Shown here in pieces: positions 1 through 7,998 of a DNA stretch of 64,000 nucleotides; the first letter of the stretch is position 1, and every line of letters begins with the position of its first letter. A program made the position numbers and the translations under genes. Origin of the DNA: Flavobacteriaceae bacterium. GTDB lineage: Bacteria; Bacteroidota; Bacteroidia; Flavobacteriales; Flavobacteriaceae. The notes beneath the pieces were generated by a model. The model worked only from the letters and a program-made list of their open reading frames with translations, had not been told where the DNA came from and ran no database searches. The stretch is from NCBI GenBank assembly GCA_013373385.1, contig JABXHX010000067.1, forward strand, positions 1 through 64,000, given 5' to 3'.

Positions 1-1194
1 AATCAAATCTTTGAAGAAGCTTGGCGCTACGAACGCGATTATTTTTACGATCCTGGCATGCATGGAAGAGATTGGAACAAAGTACACAAACGCTACGCTC
101 CATTAATTCCGTTTGTAAAACACAGAGCAGATTTAACCTATATACTTGACCAAGTAAACGGAGAATTATCTGTTGGGCATAGCTTTGTTGGTGGCGGAGA
201 CTATCCAAAACTAGACGCACGCTCAAATGGTGGATTGCTAGGTGCAGATTTTACTGCGAGACAAGGAAGATGGCAAATCAAAAGAATTTACACTTCTGAA
301 AGTTGGAATCCCGGATTAAATGGACCGTTAGATCAACCAGGCATGAACATTAAACAAGGGTACTACTTAGTTGGAATCAACAATCAAGAAATTACTGCAA
401 AAGACAATATCTATAAATTCTTAGACGGTACTTCAGGTAAACAAACAACATTGCACATCAACAACAAACCTACATTTAAAGGTGCTTGGAAAGAGGTTGT
501 AAAACCAATTAGAAGTGAAAACTCTTTACGCCAAAGAACTTGGGTAGAAGACAATAGAAGACTGGTAGATAAATTATCTGGCGGAAGATTGGCTTATATC
601 TGGGTACCAAATACTGGTGGTGGCGGATTTGTATCGTTTAACAGGTATTTCTTTGCGCAACAAGACAAAGAAGGTGCTGTAATTGACGAACGTTTTAATG
701 GTGGTGGCTTATTGGATGACTATATGGTTGATTTGATGACACGCAAGCCAAGAGCTGCATTAACAAACGAAGTACCCAACGGAAAACCTATGCGTTTACC
801 TGCGGGAATTATGGGGCCAAAAGTGTTGTTAATTAATGAATTAGCTGGTTCTGGGGGAGACTTCTTCCCTTGGGTATTTAGACAACAAAAGGCTGGATTA
901 TTAATTGGTGCTACTACTTGGGGCGGATTGGTGAAATCTTCTTCGCATTATGCGATGATAGACGGAGGTTATTTAACTGCTCCAGACAACGCTGTTTTTG
1001 ACCCAGTTAAAAACGAATGGGTTGGAGAGAATAAAGGAATTGCTCCAGATATTGCTGTTAGACAAGATGCAAAATCTTTAGAACAAGGAAACGATCCTCA
1101 ACTAGAAAGAGCCGTAAAAGAATTATTAAAACAACTAAAAGGGAAGAAAACGATAACACCTCCTCCGTTTTCTAGACCTACAAAAACAAATTAA
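1..1194 (+). CDS. Tricorn-type S41 peptidase, C-terminal part (5' end outside window)
   Basis: The frame is open from base 1, and the residues before the first in-window ATG (58) already fit the family (W-x-RDYFYDPGMHGRDW), so the start lies upstream. The stretch holds a PDZ-like segment (GYYLVGINNQEI) followed by the S41 catalytic core: an RFNGGG motif and the AGSGGD segment with the probable nucleophile serine around base 850. Tricorn-like proteases of Bacteroidota are large periplasmic or surface peptidases with an N-terminal beta-propeller, which would lie outside the window. The C-terminus is a short Lys/Pro/Thr-rich tail. The next gene starts 7 bp downstream and may be co-transcribed. 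Confidence 0.9.
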   Translation, partial: NQIFEEAWRYERDYFYDPGMHGRDWNKVHKRYAPLIPFVKHRADLTYILDQVNGELSVGHSFVGGGDYPKLDARSNGGLLGADFTARQGRWQIKRIYTSESWNPGLNGPLDQPGMNIKQGYYLVGINNQEITAKDNIYKFLDGTSGKQTTLHINNKPTFKGAWKEVVKPIRSENSLRQRTWVEDNRRLVDKLSGGRLAYIWVPNTGGGGFVSFNRYFFAQQDKEGAVIDERFNGGGLLDDYMVDLMTRKPRAALTNEVPNGKPMRLPAGIMGPKVLLINELAGSGGDFFPWVFRQQKAGLLIGATTWGGLVKSSSHYAMIDGGYLTAPDNAVFDPVKNEWVGENKGIAPDIAVRQDAKSLEQGNDPQLERAVKELLKQLKGKKTITPPPFSRPTKTN

Positions 1195-1201
1195 ATAAAT
1201 C

Positions 1202-1729
1202 ATGAAACTTAAAATTTTATGTATTGCAATTGCATTTATTAGCTTTTCAGAGATAAATGCACAACAGAAAAAAGCAGAAAAAGCTTCGGTAATTCTTAAT
1301 AGAGCTTTTACAAAAGCAGCCAAAGAAAACAAGAATGTAATGCTTATTTTTCACGCATCTTGGTGTGGTTGGTGTAAACGAATGGATAAAAACATGGCTA
1401 AAGAATCTGTGAAAGATTATTTTAATACAAACTATGTAACTTCACATCTAACGGTTATGGAATCTAAAGGAAAAGAGCATTTAGAAAATGAAGGAGCAAT
1501 GGATATTCTAAAAAAACTAAAAGCTGAAAAAACAGGAATTCCTTTTTGGATTGTGTATAATAGTAAAGGGGAAATACTTAAAGTTTCTAGAGACACTAAA
1601 GGAAATAACTTAGGATGTCCTGCTACAAAAGAAGAAGTTAATGTATTTATTGACATTCTAGACAAGACTTCAAAAATGTCTGCAAAAGATAAAGAAGCAG
1701 TTACAAAAGCTTTCCTTATCAAAAAATAG
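1202..1729 (+). CDS. Secreted thioredoxin-like protein (CGWC motif)
   Basis: The 175-residue protein has an N-terminal signal peptide ending near residue 20 (INAQ) and a thioredoxin-fold active site W-CGWC-K at residues 54-59, in the context FHASWCGWCKRMD. This fits the Thioredoxin_7/DUF255-like family of periplasmic thiol-disulfide proteins. A possible cis-proline region follows (KTGIPFWIVY). It starts 7 bp after the tricorn-like peptidase and is followed by a strong hairpin terminator, so the two probably form the end of one transcript. Substrate unknown; reduction or repair of exported protein thiols is an inference from the fold. Confidence 0.85.
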   Translation: MKLKILCIAIAFISFSEINAQQKKAEKASVILNRAFTKAAKENKNVMLIFHASWCGWCKRMDKNMAKESVKDYFNTNYVTSHLTVMESKGKEHLENEGAMDILKKLKAEKTGIPFWIVYNSKGEILKVSRDTKGNNLGCPATKEEVNVFIDILDKTSKMSAKDKEAVTKAFLIKK

Positions 1730-1737
1730 TTTACTAC

Positions 1738-1774
1738 AAGAAAAGCCAAAGCAATTTTTGCTTTGGCTTTTCTT
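1738..1774 (+). terminator. Hairpin terminator
   Basis: A perfect 17-bp inverted repeat with a TTT loop (left arm 1738-1754, right arm 1758-1774). The right arm ends in the T-rich TTTTCTT. It sits directly behind the thioredoxin-like gene and 15 bp before the next start. Confidence 0.85.
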
Positions 1775-1789
1775 ATAAATAATTTTATC

Positions 1790-2311
1790 ATGAAAAAACT
1801 TATCATATTTATTTGTGTAGTTGCTTTTACAGCCAATAGCTCTGCACAATCAGAAAAGTATCTTGAAAAAGTAAAAACACTAGACAGTACTATCAAAACT
1901 TTATATGAAGTAATATCTGGACCAAAAGGCGAAGCTAGAAACTGGGAATTATTCAACTATCTGTTTAAACCAGAAGCAAAGCTAATTCCGACAGGAACCA
2001 ACAAACAAGGAATTCATATTGCTAGGTATATGACTACAAAACAATACATCAATATTTCTGGAAAATGGGTAACCGATACAGGATTTTTTGAAAAAGAAAC
2101 AGCAAGATCTGTCCATAAATTTGGTAATATAGCTCAGGTCTTTTCTACCTACGAAGCCTATAATCATAACAATAAAACTACACCTTTTATGAAGGGAATT
2201 AATAGTATTCAACTATTGTACGACAATAATAGGTGGTGGATTATTAACATTTATTGGCAGCAAGCCAGTAAAAAACATCCAATACCAAAAGAGTTTTTAC
2301 CTAAACAATAA
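1790..2311 (+). CDS. Small secreted protein, NTF2/SnoaL-like fold suspected
   Basis: A start at 1790 gives a clean signal peptide (MKKLIIF...NSSAQ), whereas the upstream ATG at 1763 would lie partly in the terminator region, so 1790 is preferred (173 residues). The mature part has the pattern of a nuclear-transport-factor-2-like domain: an N-terminal helix (LDSTIKTLYEVISG), the Phe/Trp-rich segment NWELFNYLF, and C-terminal strands ending in WWIINIYWQ. Catalytic residues are not evident. It follows a terminator, so it is its own transcription unit, convergent with the fucose locus. Function unknown. Confidence 0.7.
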   Translation: MKKLIIFICVVAFTANSSAQSEKYLEKVKTLDSTIKTLYEVISGPKGEARNWELFNYLFKPEAKLIPTGTNKQGIHIARYMTTKQYINISGKWVTDTGFFEKETARSVHKFGNIAQVFSTYEAYNHNNKTTPFMKGINSIQLLYDNNRWWIINIYWQQASKKHPIPKEFLPKQ

Positions 2312-2505
2312 TTATTTTCGCTTCCAGATTACTGAATAAAAAATTACCAATTACACGTTGCTGAATTGATAAGTCAATTACTGTATTTTCTACTAATTAT
2401 AATTGCTGTCATTCCTAAGAAACAAGAATCCGTATTGAATTTATTAAAAAGAGAGTTTCCTTATTTTTTGTGTAACCTTTTTTTTTAGTACAGTAAATCT
2501 TGATT

Positions 2506-3657
2506 CTATTTGGTTACTAAAAAAGCTGGAAAATCAGTAACATTTTCACAACAAACTTGTTCCATTACTTGTTGTAGCTGAGTTTTCAACATCTCTATAG
2601 TGTGATTACCACCTTGTTTACCTAAAGCAGCAACACCGTACATAAAAGAACGCCCCATAAATGTAAACTGCGCTCCACTGGCTAAAGTTCTTGCTATATC
2701 GGGTCCTGAACGGATACCACTATCCATCATAACTGTAATTTGATCGCCGTATTTTTTAGCAATTCTAGTCAATGGTTTTATAGTAGATTCACCTGCATCT
2801 AATTGTCTTCCACCATGATTCGATACGATAATTCCGTCTAAACCTAATTGAATTGCCTTTTCAGCATCAGCTTCATTTGCAACTCCTTTTAACACAATCT
2901 TTCCTTTCCACATGTCACGGATAGGTTTTATTTTTTCTTCATTTAATCTTCCAGAAAATGTTTGATCCATAAACTGACCTAATTGTTTTAAATCTAAATT
3001 TTTAGGCATGTATGGCTTTAAGGTTTCAAAATTTGGTTGACCATATTTTAATGTTTGTAGTGCCCAGTTAGGTTTTCTTAAAATTTGCAAGATATTTTGT
3101 ATGGACATTTTTGGCGGCATTGCCAATCCGTTTCTAATATCTCTAGGACGATAACCAAAAGTTGGCACATCAGAAAGAATTACCAAAACTGGGCATTCTG
3201 CTGCTTCCGCTCTTTTAAGAATATCGTTTCTTACTGTGTCTTCTGCTGGATGGTACAACTGAAACCAAGCTTTTCCTTCGGTAATTTCACTAATACGCTC
3301 GATGCTACTTGTAGAAACTGTACTTAAAACAAAAGGAACATTATGCTTCAATGCTGCCTTTGCTAATACCTCTGGAGAATTTGGCCACATTAAGCCTTGT
3401 AAACCAACGGGAGCAATCCCAAATGGCGCGTCGTAGGTATGACCAAATAATTCGGTTCTCATAGAAGAACCTGTGTGCTTCTTCAAATAATTCGGCATCA
3501 ATTCAACTGCTCTAATTTCTGATGTGTTTTTTAGCAGGTTTACATCTTCGTTACAACCGCCATCTAAATACTCAAATGCAAACTTTGGAATTCTTTGTTG
3601 CGCTTTTCTTCTTAAATCTTCTACGGATGGATATTTGGTGTTAAAATCAGCACACAT
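2506..3657 (-). CDS. lldD: FMN-dependent alpha-hydroxy-acid (L-lactate) dehydrogenase
   Basis: 383 residues, the full length of the FMN alpha-hydroxy-acid oxidase family. The signature SNHGGRQLD is present at residues 279-287, with catalytic His281 and the substrate-binding Arg284. The N-terminal FAFEYLDGGCNED and the C-terminal DSGIRSGPDIARTLASGA, which binds the FMN phosphate, are also clear. It is the last gene of the fucose locus, 14 bp downstream of the mutarotase. L-fucose breakdown by the non-phosphorylating route yields L-lactate plus pyruvate, so oxidation of that lactate to pyruvate is the natural role. The exact substrate is inferred from context; glycolate or other 2-hydroxy acids are alternatives. 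Confidence 0.85.
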   Translation of the reverse strand: MCADFNTKYPSVEDLRRKAQQRIPKFAFEYLDGGCNEDVNLLKNTSEIRAVELMPNYLKKHTGSSMRTELFGHTYDAPFGIAPVGLQGLMWPNSPEVLAKAALKHNVPFVLSTVSTSSIERISEITEGKAWFQLYHPAEDTVRNDILKRAEAAECPVLVILSDVPTFGYRPRDIRNGLAMPPKMSIQNILQILRKPNWALQTLKYGQPNFETLKPYMPKNLDLKQLGQFMDQTFSGRLNEEKIKPIRDMWKGKIVLKGVANEADAEKAIQLGLDGIIVSNHGGRQLDAGESTIKPLTRIAKKYGDQITVMMDSGIRSGPDIARTLASGAQFTFMGRSFMYGVAALGKQGGNHTIEMLKTQLQQVMEQVCCENVTDFPAFLVTK

Positions 3658-3670
3658 TAATTATTAAAAT

Positions 3671-4009
3671 TTATAATTGATATATTTTTTCCATAAGCAT
3701 CCATTTCTCACCTGATTTTGCAACAGGTAATGCTTGCTGATAGTTCCACATTAAGGTTTCCCATTCTTGAACCTTTGGATTATTTTCATCCATTTTTGAT
3801 TTCTTTTCGAAAGAAAACGACTCGTTTACTTCCATAATCATAAACATACGGTTACCAACGCAATAAATTTCTAATGCTTCAATTCCAGAATCAACTATAC
3901 TTTTCGTTATTTCTGGCCAGATTTTTTCGTGATACTTTTTATATTCAGCCATTAACAATTCATCATCAATCAAATCTAAAGCAAAGCAATGACGTTTTAA
4001 ATTTTTCAT
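3671..4009 (-). CDS. RhaM-type sugar mutarotase, probably acting on L-fucose
   Basis: 112 residues, the size of the L-rhamnose mutarotase (RhaM/RhaU, DUF718) family. Family hallmarks are RHCFALDLIDD, the active-site region KYHEKIWPEI, IEALEIYCVGNRMFMIMEV and a C-terminal WEKLMW-like segment (WETLMWNYQQALP). It lies between the FucP permease (8 bp) and lactate dehydrogenase in a locus devoted to L-fucose. It therefore probably interconverts fucose anomers, the job done in E. coli by the FucU/RbsD family. The family is seen in the sequence; the fucose specificity is inference. Confidence 0.82.
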   Translation of the reverse strand: MKNLKRHCFALDLIDDELLMAEYKKYHEKIWPEITKSIVDSGIEALEIYCVGNRMFMIMEVNESFSFEKKSKMDENNPKVQEWETLMWNYQQALPVAKSGEKWMLMEKIYQL

Positions 4010-4017
4010 GTAAACTC

Positions 4018-5346
4018 TTAAGCATTATGCAACACATCATCGGTTGCTTCGTGTCTTTTAAATACTCGCAAGCCGTACCATGCTATGTACACAAAACATA
4101 GTAATGGTAAAATAAAAGAGAAGTTAACCTCAGTAACTCCTAAAATAGTTGTATCAGCAACACCATTTCCTCCAGCATCTATAATAATACCTTGCAATTT
4201 TGGCATTAAAGCTCCACCAACAATTGCCATCACTAAACCTGCTGAACCTACTTTAGATTGTTCTTCGGTTAAATCGCCTAAAGCAATTCCATAAATAGTT
4301 GGGAACATTAGAGACATAAAGAACGAAATTGCAATTAAACAATACAAACCAATCATCCCTTCTATAGCTATTGCTCCTGCTGTAAAAATTATCGAAAATA
4401 ACGCAAAATTCATCAGCAACTTACCAGAACTCATAAAGCGCAACATGTAGGTTCCTACTGCTCTTCCAATTGTAAATAGAATAAAAGCTCCCATTTGATA
4501 ATACCCTGCAGTAACACTATCCATACCAATAGCTTCTGCGTATTGATAAATATAAGTCCAACACATAATTTGCGCACCTACATATAAAACTTGAGCTAAT
4601 ACGCCCAAGACATACTTTTTATTTTTTCCTAAGACTGCAAATGTATGCCCAATACTTGGCATCCCTCCTTCATCTTTAGTTTGTGGCATTTTACTTACTA
4701 AAAACAAAATAAACACTCCGATTAATACCAATCCTAAAATTACATACGGATTACGAATGACCAGCAAATCAGATGTTCTTATCAATACTTTTGAAGCTTC
4801 TTCTAAAGCACTAAAATCTGTAACATCATCTGATTGCAAGTTTTTTAATACAAACTGTTGTGCAACAAATAACCCTGCTATTAATCCAACTGGATTGAAT
4901 GCTTGTGCTAAATTTAAACGTTGGGTAGCCGTTTCTTTTGCCCCCATTGCTAATGCATACGGATTTGCTGCTGTTTCTAAAAAAGCTAAACCAAAAGTTA
5001 ATACATATAAGCCAATACAGAAAAACAGAAAACTCTCTGATTGTGCAGCAGGATAAAACAACAAGGCTCCTGTAGCATATAAGGCTAATCCTATTAAAAT
5101 ACCCACTTTATACGAATACTTACGCATAAACATTGCTGCAGGTAAGGCCATACAAAAATACCCTCCGTAAAATGCCATCTGTACCCATGCTGCTTGCGAG
5201 TTAGACAACTCTAACACCTTTTTAAATGCCTGAACCATAGGATCTGTAACCGCGTTTGCAAATCCCCAGAGGGCAAATAAAGAGGTTACTAAAATAAAAG
5301 GGAGCAACAATTTTTTAGGAACTACTGGTGGTTTTATTTGGCTCAT
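4018..5346 (-). CDS. fucP: L-fucose:H+ symporter permease
   Basis: 442 residues with twelve hydrophobic segments, a major-facilitator protein of the FucP group. Family landmarks are the N-terminal LFALWGFANAVTDPMVQAFKKVLELS, GGYFCMALPAA, FLETAANPYAL and, in the second half, MFPTIYGIALGDL. It imports L-fucose across the inner membrane with protons. It follows the L-fucose dehydrogenase gene by 70 bp. That gap contains one copy of the repeated AGC..GTATCA element, so it may have some control of its own. The mutarotase gene follows 8 bp downstream. Confidence 0.93.
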   Translation of the reverse strand: MSQIKPPVVPKKLLLPFILVTSLFALWGFANAVTDPMVQAFKKVLELSNSQAAWVQMAFYGGYFCMALPAAMFMRKYSYKVGILIGLALYATGALLFYPAAQSESFLFFCIGLYVLTFGLAFLETAANPYALAMGAKETATQRLNLAQAFNPVGLIAGLFVAQQFVLKNLQSDDVTDFSALEEASKVLIRTSDLLVIRNPYVILGLVLIGVFILFLVSKMPQTKDEGGMPSIGHTFAVLGKNKKYVLGVLAQVLYVGAQIMCWTYIYQYAEAIGMDSVTAGYYQMGAFILFTIGRAVGTYMLRFMSSGKLLMNFALFSIIFTAGAIAIEGMIGLYCLIAISFFMSLMFPTIYGIALGDLTEEQSKVGSAGLVMAIVGGALMPKLQGIIIDAGGNGVADTTILGVTEVNFSFILPLLCFVYIAWYGLRVFKRHEATDDVLHNA

Positions 5347-5394
5347 ATTCGTTAGTTTATTGGGTTAAAATTTACTGACTATTTTTTTAATGTA

Positions 5395-5409
5395 TGATAC
5401 TTTTTAGCT
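5395..5409 (-). promoter_or_regulatory. Copy 1 of fucose-locus element (AGCTAAAAAGTATCA)
   Basis: On the coding strand this reads AGCTAAAAAGTATCA, 49 bp before the fucP start. It is one base shorter than the two other copies (6277-6292 and 11994-12009) and lacks their downstream promoter spacing, so it may be a weaker or auxiliary site. It overlaps the small palindrome TTTAGCTAAA (5403-5412). Confidence 0.5.
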
Positions 5410-5416
5410 AAACAAC

Positions 5417-6196
5417 TTACAATGCCCTATCAAGGTGGGTATATCCACCATCAACATAAATCAATTGACCCGTAGTATGACTCGATTTTTCTGATAATAA
5501 AAACACTACCATGTCGGCAATTTCTTCTACGGTTGTCATTCTTTTTTTTAATGGAATTTTATCTGTGATTTCTTTAAGGCGCTCTTCTGGGTTATCAAAA
5601 GTTTTAATCCACTTGTCGTACAAAGGCGTGTAACATTCTGCAACAATTACTGTATTTACTCTAATGCCATAGGGTAACAATTCTACAGCCCATTCTCTTG
5701 TTAATGCATTACGCCCACCATTTGCAGCTGCATAACCAGAGGTACCTCCTTGACCTGTAACCGACGTTTTTGATCCTATATTTACAACGCTTCCTTTACT
5801 TTTCTTCAACTCTGGTAAAGCATGATGCACAATAAGATAATAATGCACTAAATTACGTCTTAAAGATTCTATAAAATCTTCGTAACCACCGTTCTCTAAA
5901 CTAACACCATCATTGACTCCTGCATTATTAACAACACCATCTATTCGCCCGTAAACTTCAATGGTTTTATGTACCGCATTTTTACATTGTTCTGGGTCGG
6001 TTAACTCTGCAATAACATAGCTTGCTTGTTTTCCTTCAGATTTTATCTTGTTTACAACCGCTTCTGCACTTGCTTTATTTCTACTAATTATAACAGGTAT
6101 AGCTCCTTCTTTTAGCAATGATTCAGTAATCCCCAGACCTATACCTTTTGAACCTCCAGTTACAATGATTACTTTATTTTTTAAATTTAAATCCAT
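5417..6196 (-). CDS. L-fucose dehydrogenase (SDR family), catalytic Lys replaced by Asn
   Basis: 259-residue short-chain dehydrogenase with the NAD(P)-binding motif TGGSKGIG (residues 13-20), NNAG (90-93) and catalytic Tyr155. The C-terminal part (IPLKKRMTTVEEIADMVVFLLSEKSSHTTGQLIYVDGGYTHLDRAL) matches the L-fucose dehydrogenase group. It would oxidise L-fucose to L-fucono-1,5-lactone, the first step of the pathway. Oddly, the classical YxxxK motif reads Y-A-A-A-N, with Asn159 where the active-site lysine should be. It has its own predicted promoter (6227-6257) and operator copy (6277-6292). The pathway step is inferred from sequence type and neighbours. Confidence 0.82.
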   Translation of the reverse strand: MDLNLKNKVIIVTGGSKGIGLGITESLLKEGAIPVIISRNKASAEAVVNKIKSEGKQASYVIAELTDPEQCKNAVHKTIEVYGRIDGVVNNAGVNDGVSLENGGYEDFIESLRRNLVHYYLIVHHALPELKKSKGSVVNIGSKTSVTGQGGTSGYAAANGGRNALTREWAVELLPYGIRVNTVIVAECYTPLYDKWIKTFDNPEERLKEITDKIPLKKRMTTVEEIADMVVFLLSEKSSHTTGQLIYVDGGYTHLDRAL

Positions 6197-6226
6197 TTAT
6201 TCATTTAAGCAAAATATGCAAGTTAA

Positions 6227-6257
6227 CAAATCTACTTTTAGATTATCCAATAAACCA
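6227..6257 (-). promoter_or_regulatory. Predicted promoter of the fucose dehydrogenase-fucP segment
   Basis: Coding strand: -33 element TGGTTT (6252-6257), 17-bp spacer, then TAGATTTG (6227-6234), a perfect match to the Bacteroidota -7 consensus TAnnTTTG, 30 bp before the ATG. The same parts occur at the same distances in front of the dehydratase gene (11944-11974). Confidence 0.65.
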
Positions 6258-6276
6258 CTATAAAAACAGTGTAATA

Positions 6277-6292
6277 TGATACTTTTTTTGCT
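6277..6292 (-). promoter_or_regulatory. Copy 2 of fucose-locus element (AGCAAAAAAAGTATCA)
   Basis: Coding strand AGCAAAAAAAGTATCA, ending 19 nt upstream of the -33 element. It differs by one base from copy 3 at 11994-12009 and has the same spacing to its promoter. It overlaps a perfect 17-nt palindrome TTGCTAATCATTAGCAA (6288-6304), which could be a second half-site arrangement or a weak hairpin. Probably bound by the AraC regulator of the locus (inference). Confidence 0.6.
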
Positions 6293-6315
6293 AATCATTA
6301 GCAAATAACAATTCT

Positions 6316-7140
6316 TTATAAAACATAAAACTCAACGGCATTCCCACCCATTATTTTCGCTTTATTTGCTTCTGAAAAATCTTGAATATAATTTTGAACA
6401 ATATTGAGTTGTTGTTCATATTCAGCCGCTAATAAACATACTGGCCAATCGGAACCATAAATTATTCTATTTGCTCCAAAAGCTTCAAAAACGATATCTA
6501 AATACGGTTTAAAATCGGAAGGTTTCCAATGCTTTAAATCGGCTTCGGTTACCATTCCTGAAACTTTACAATATACATTCGGTGCTTTAGCTAGTTCTTG
6601 AATATTAGCTTTCCAACCTTTAACCTTAGCCTCTTTTATATAAGGTTTCGCTATATGGTCTACTACAAATTTCTGGTTTGGAAACTTATTTACTAAAGTT
6701 ATGGCTGCATCTAATTGTTGCGGAAACACCAATATATCATAAGTTAAATTGAATTGATTTAATTTACTAATGCCATTTTGAAAATCTTCTCTCAACATAA
6801 AATCGTTAGCTTCAGCTTGCACAATATGGCGAACACCTTTAAAAAGTTTATTCTTAGAATAATGTTCTAACCGCTCTTCAATACATTCTGCTCTTAAATC
6901 TAACCAACCTACAACGCCTTTTATAAACGGATTTTGTTTTGCACATTCTAATAAAAATTCCGTTTCGGTTTCACTTTGGTCTGCCTGTACAGCAACACAT
7001 CCGTTTATATTATTTGCCGTTAAAATAGGCTTTAAATCTTGTGGTAAAAAATCTCTTCGTATTACTTGCATAGAGTCGTCAATCCATGCATCACGAACAG
7101 GATTATATTTCCAAAAGTGCTGATGTGCGTCTATATTCAT
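6316..7140 (-). CDS. L-fuconolactonase (amidohydrolase family)
   Basis: 274 residues of the amidohydrolase_2 type. The N-terminal metal-binding motif D-A-H-Q-H is at residues 4-8, then VDHIAKP with a likely catalytic or metal His near the middle, and the C-terminal YGSDWPV with a conserved Asp. Members beside fuconate dehydratase hydrolyse L-fucono-1,5-lactone to L-fuconate. Its start codon overlaps the stop of the preceding hydrolase gene (TAATG), showing translational coupling. The class is secure; the substrate is inferred from the locus. Confidence 0.85.
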   Translation of the reverse strand: MNIDAHQHFWKYNPVRDAWIDDSMQVIRRDFLPQDLKPILTANNINGCVAVQADQSETETEFLLECAKQNPFIKGVVGWLDLRAECIEERLEHYSKNKLFKGVRHIVQAEANDFMLREDFQNGISKLNQFNLTYDILVFPQQLDAAITLVNKFPNQKFVVDHIAKPYIKEAKVKGWKANIQELAKAPNVYCKVSGMVTEADLKHWKPSDFKPYLDIVFEAFGANRIIYGSDWPVCLLAAEYEQQLNIVQNYIQDFSEANKAKIMGGNAVEFYVL

Positions 7141-7994
7141 TACTTGTAGGCTTTAGCGACTTGTTTTGAAGTTCCTAAACCTTCAATGCCTAACTCCATA
7201 ATATCTCCTGGCTTTAAATATTTTGGTGGATTAAAACCTAAACCTACTCCAAATGGTGTTCCTGTAGAAATAATATCTCCAGGTAACAAGGTCATAAATT
7301 GACTAATGTACGAGACTACTTCTTCTACATTAAAAACAAAATCGGATGTAGACGAATGCTGTAAACGTTCACCATTTACCTCTAGCCAAAGTTCTAAATT
7401 ATTTGGGTTTGGTATTTCGTCTTTGGTTGCTATAAATGGTCCTAAGGGAGCAAAAGTATCGCAACCTTTTCCTTTACACCATTGGCCTTCTTTTTCTATT
7501 TGGAAAGCACGTTCTGAAACATCATTATGCAATACATAACCCGCAATGTGATTAAACGCATCAGCTTCTTCAACATAAGAAGCTTTTTTGCCTATTATAA
7601 TGGCTAATTCAACTTCCCAATCTGTTTTTTCTGAGTTTTTAGGAATAATTACATCATCATTTGGCCCACATAATGCTGTGGTAGATTTAAAAAACAATAC
7701 TGGTTCTTTGGGGATGTCCATGCCAGCTTCGGCAGCGTGCTTAGCATAATTTAGTCCCACGCAGACAATTTTTGACGGACGTGTAAGTGGAACCCCTAAC
7801 CTAACATCTTCACTAACTTTTGGACAGCTAGTTTGGTTGTCTTTTAGCCATTCTTCTAGTCGTTCTAATCCGTCTCCTCCAAAAAAATCTTCGTTATAAT
7901 CTTGTCCAAAACCAGATACATCTATTCTAGTTCCGTCTTGTAATTGAACACCAGGTTTTTCTTTTCCCTCTTCACCAAATCTTATTAATTTCAT
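7140..7994 (-). CDS. 2,4-diketo-3-deoxy-L-fuconate hydrolase (FAH family)
   Basis: 284 residues of the fumarylacetoacetate hydrolase family. The conserved core starts at IVCVGLNYAKHAAE. Metal ligands are seen in DWEVELAIIIGK and HNDVSER, and GDIISTGTPFGVG is the C-terminal signature. In fucose loci that carry a 2-keto-3-deoxyfuconate dehydrogenase, this enzyme cleaves 2,4-diketo-3-deoxy-L-fuconate into pyruvate and L-lactate (established for the Xanthomonas pathway). It lies 4 bp after the fucosidase gene and overlaps the lactonase start. Not a fumarylacetoacetase of tyrosine catabolism, which is a longer protein. Confidence 0.86.
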   Translation of the reverse strand: MKLIRFGEEGKEKPGVQLQDGTRIDVSGFGQDYNEDFFGGDGLERLEEWLKDNQTSCPKVSEDVRLGVPLTRPSKIVCVGLNYAKHAAEAGMDIPKEPVLFFKSTTALCGPNDDVIIPKNSEKTDWEVELAIIIGKKASYVEEADAFNHIAGYVLHNDVSERAFQIEKEGQWCKGKGCDTFAPLGPFIATKDEIPNPNNLELWLEVNGERLQHSSTSDFVFNVEEVVSYISQFMTLLPGDIISTGTPFGVGLGFNPPKYLKPGDIMELGIEGLGTSKQVAKAYK

Positions 7995-7998
7995 GTAA

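Noticed and set aside
1432-1956. Open frame on the minus strand across the thioredoxin and following genes
   Set aside because: It is antisense to two well-supported genes and crosses a terminator; no family features.
2312-2505. Possible small gene or terminator between the convergent secreted protein and lldD genes
   Set aside because: Only AT-rich DNA without a stable hairpin or a credible open frame was seen.
7140-7994. FAH-family gene as fumarylacetoacetase of tyrosine catabolism
   Set aside because: Length and motifs fit the short FAH hydrolases, and it is embedded in the fucose operon, far from hmgA/hppD.
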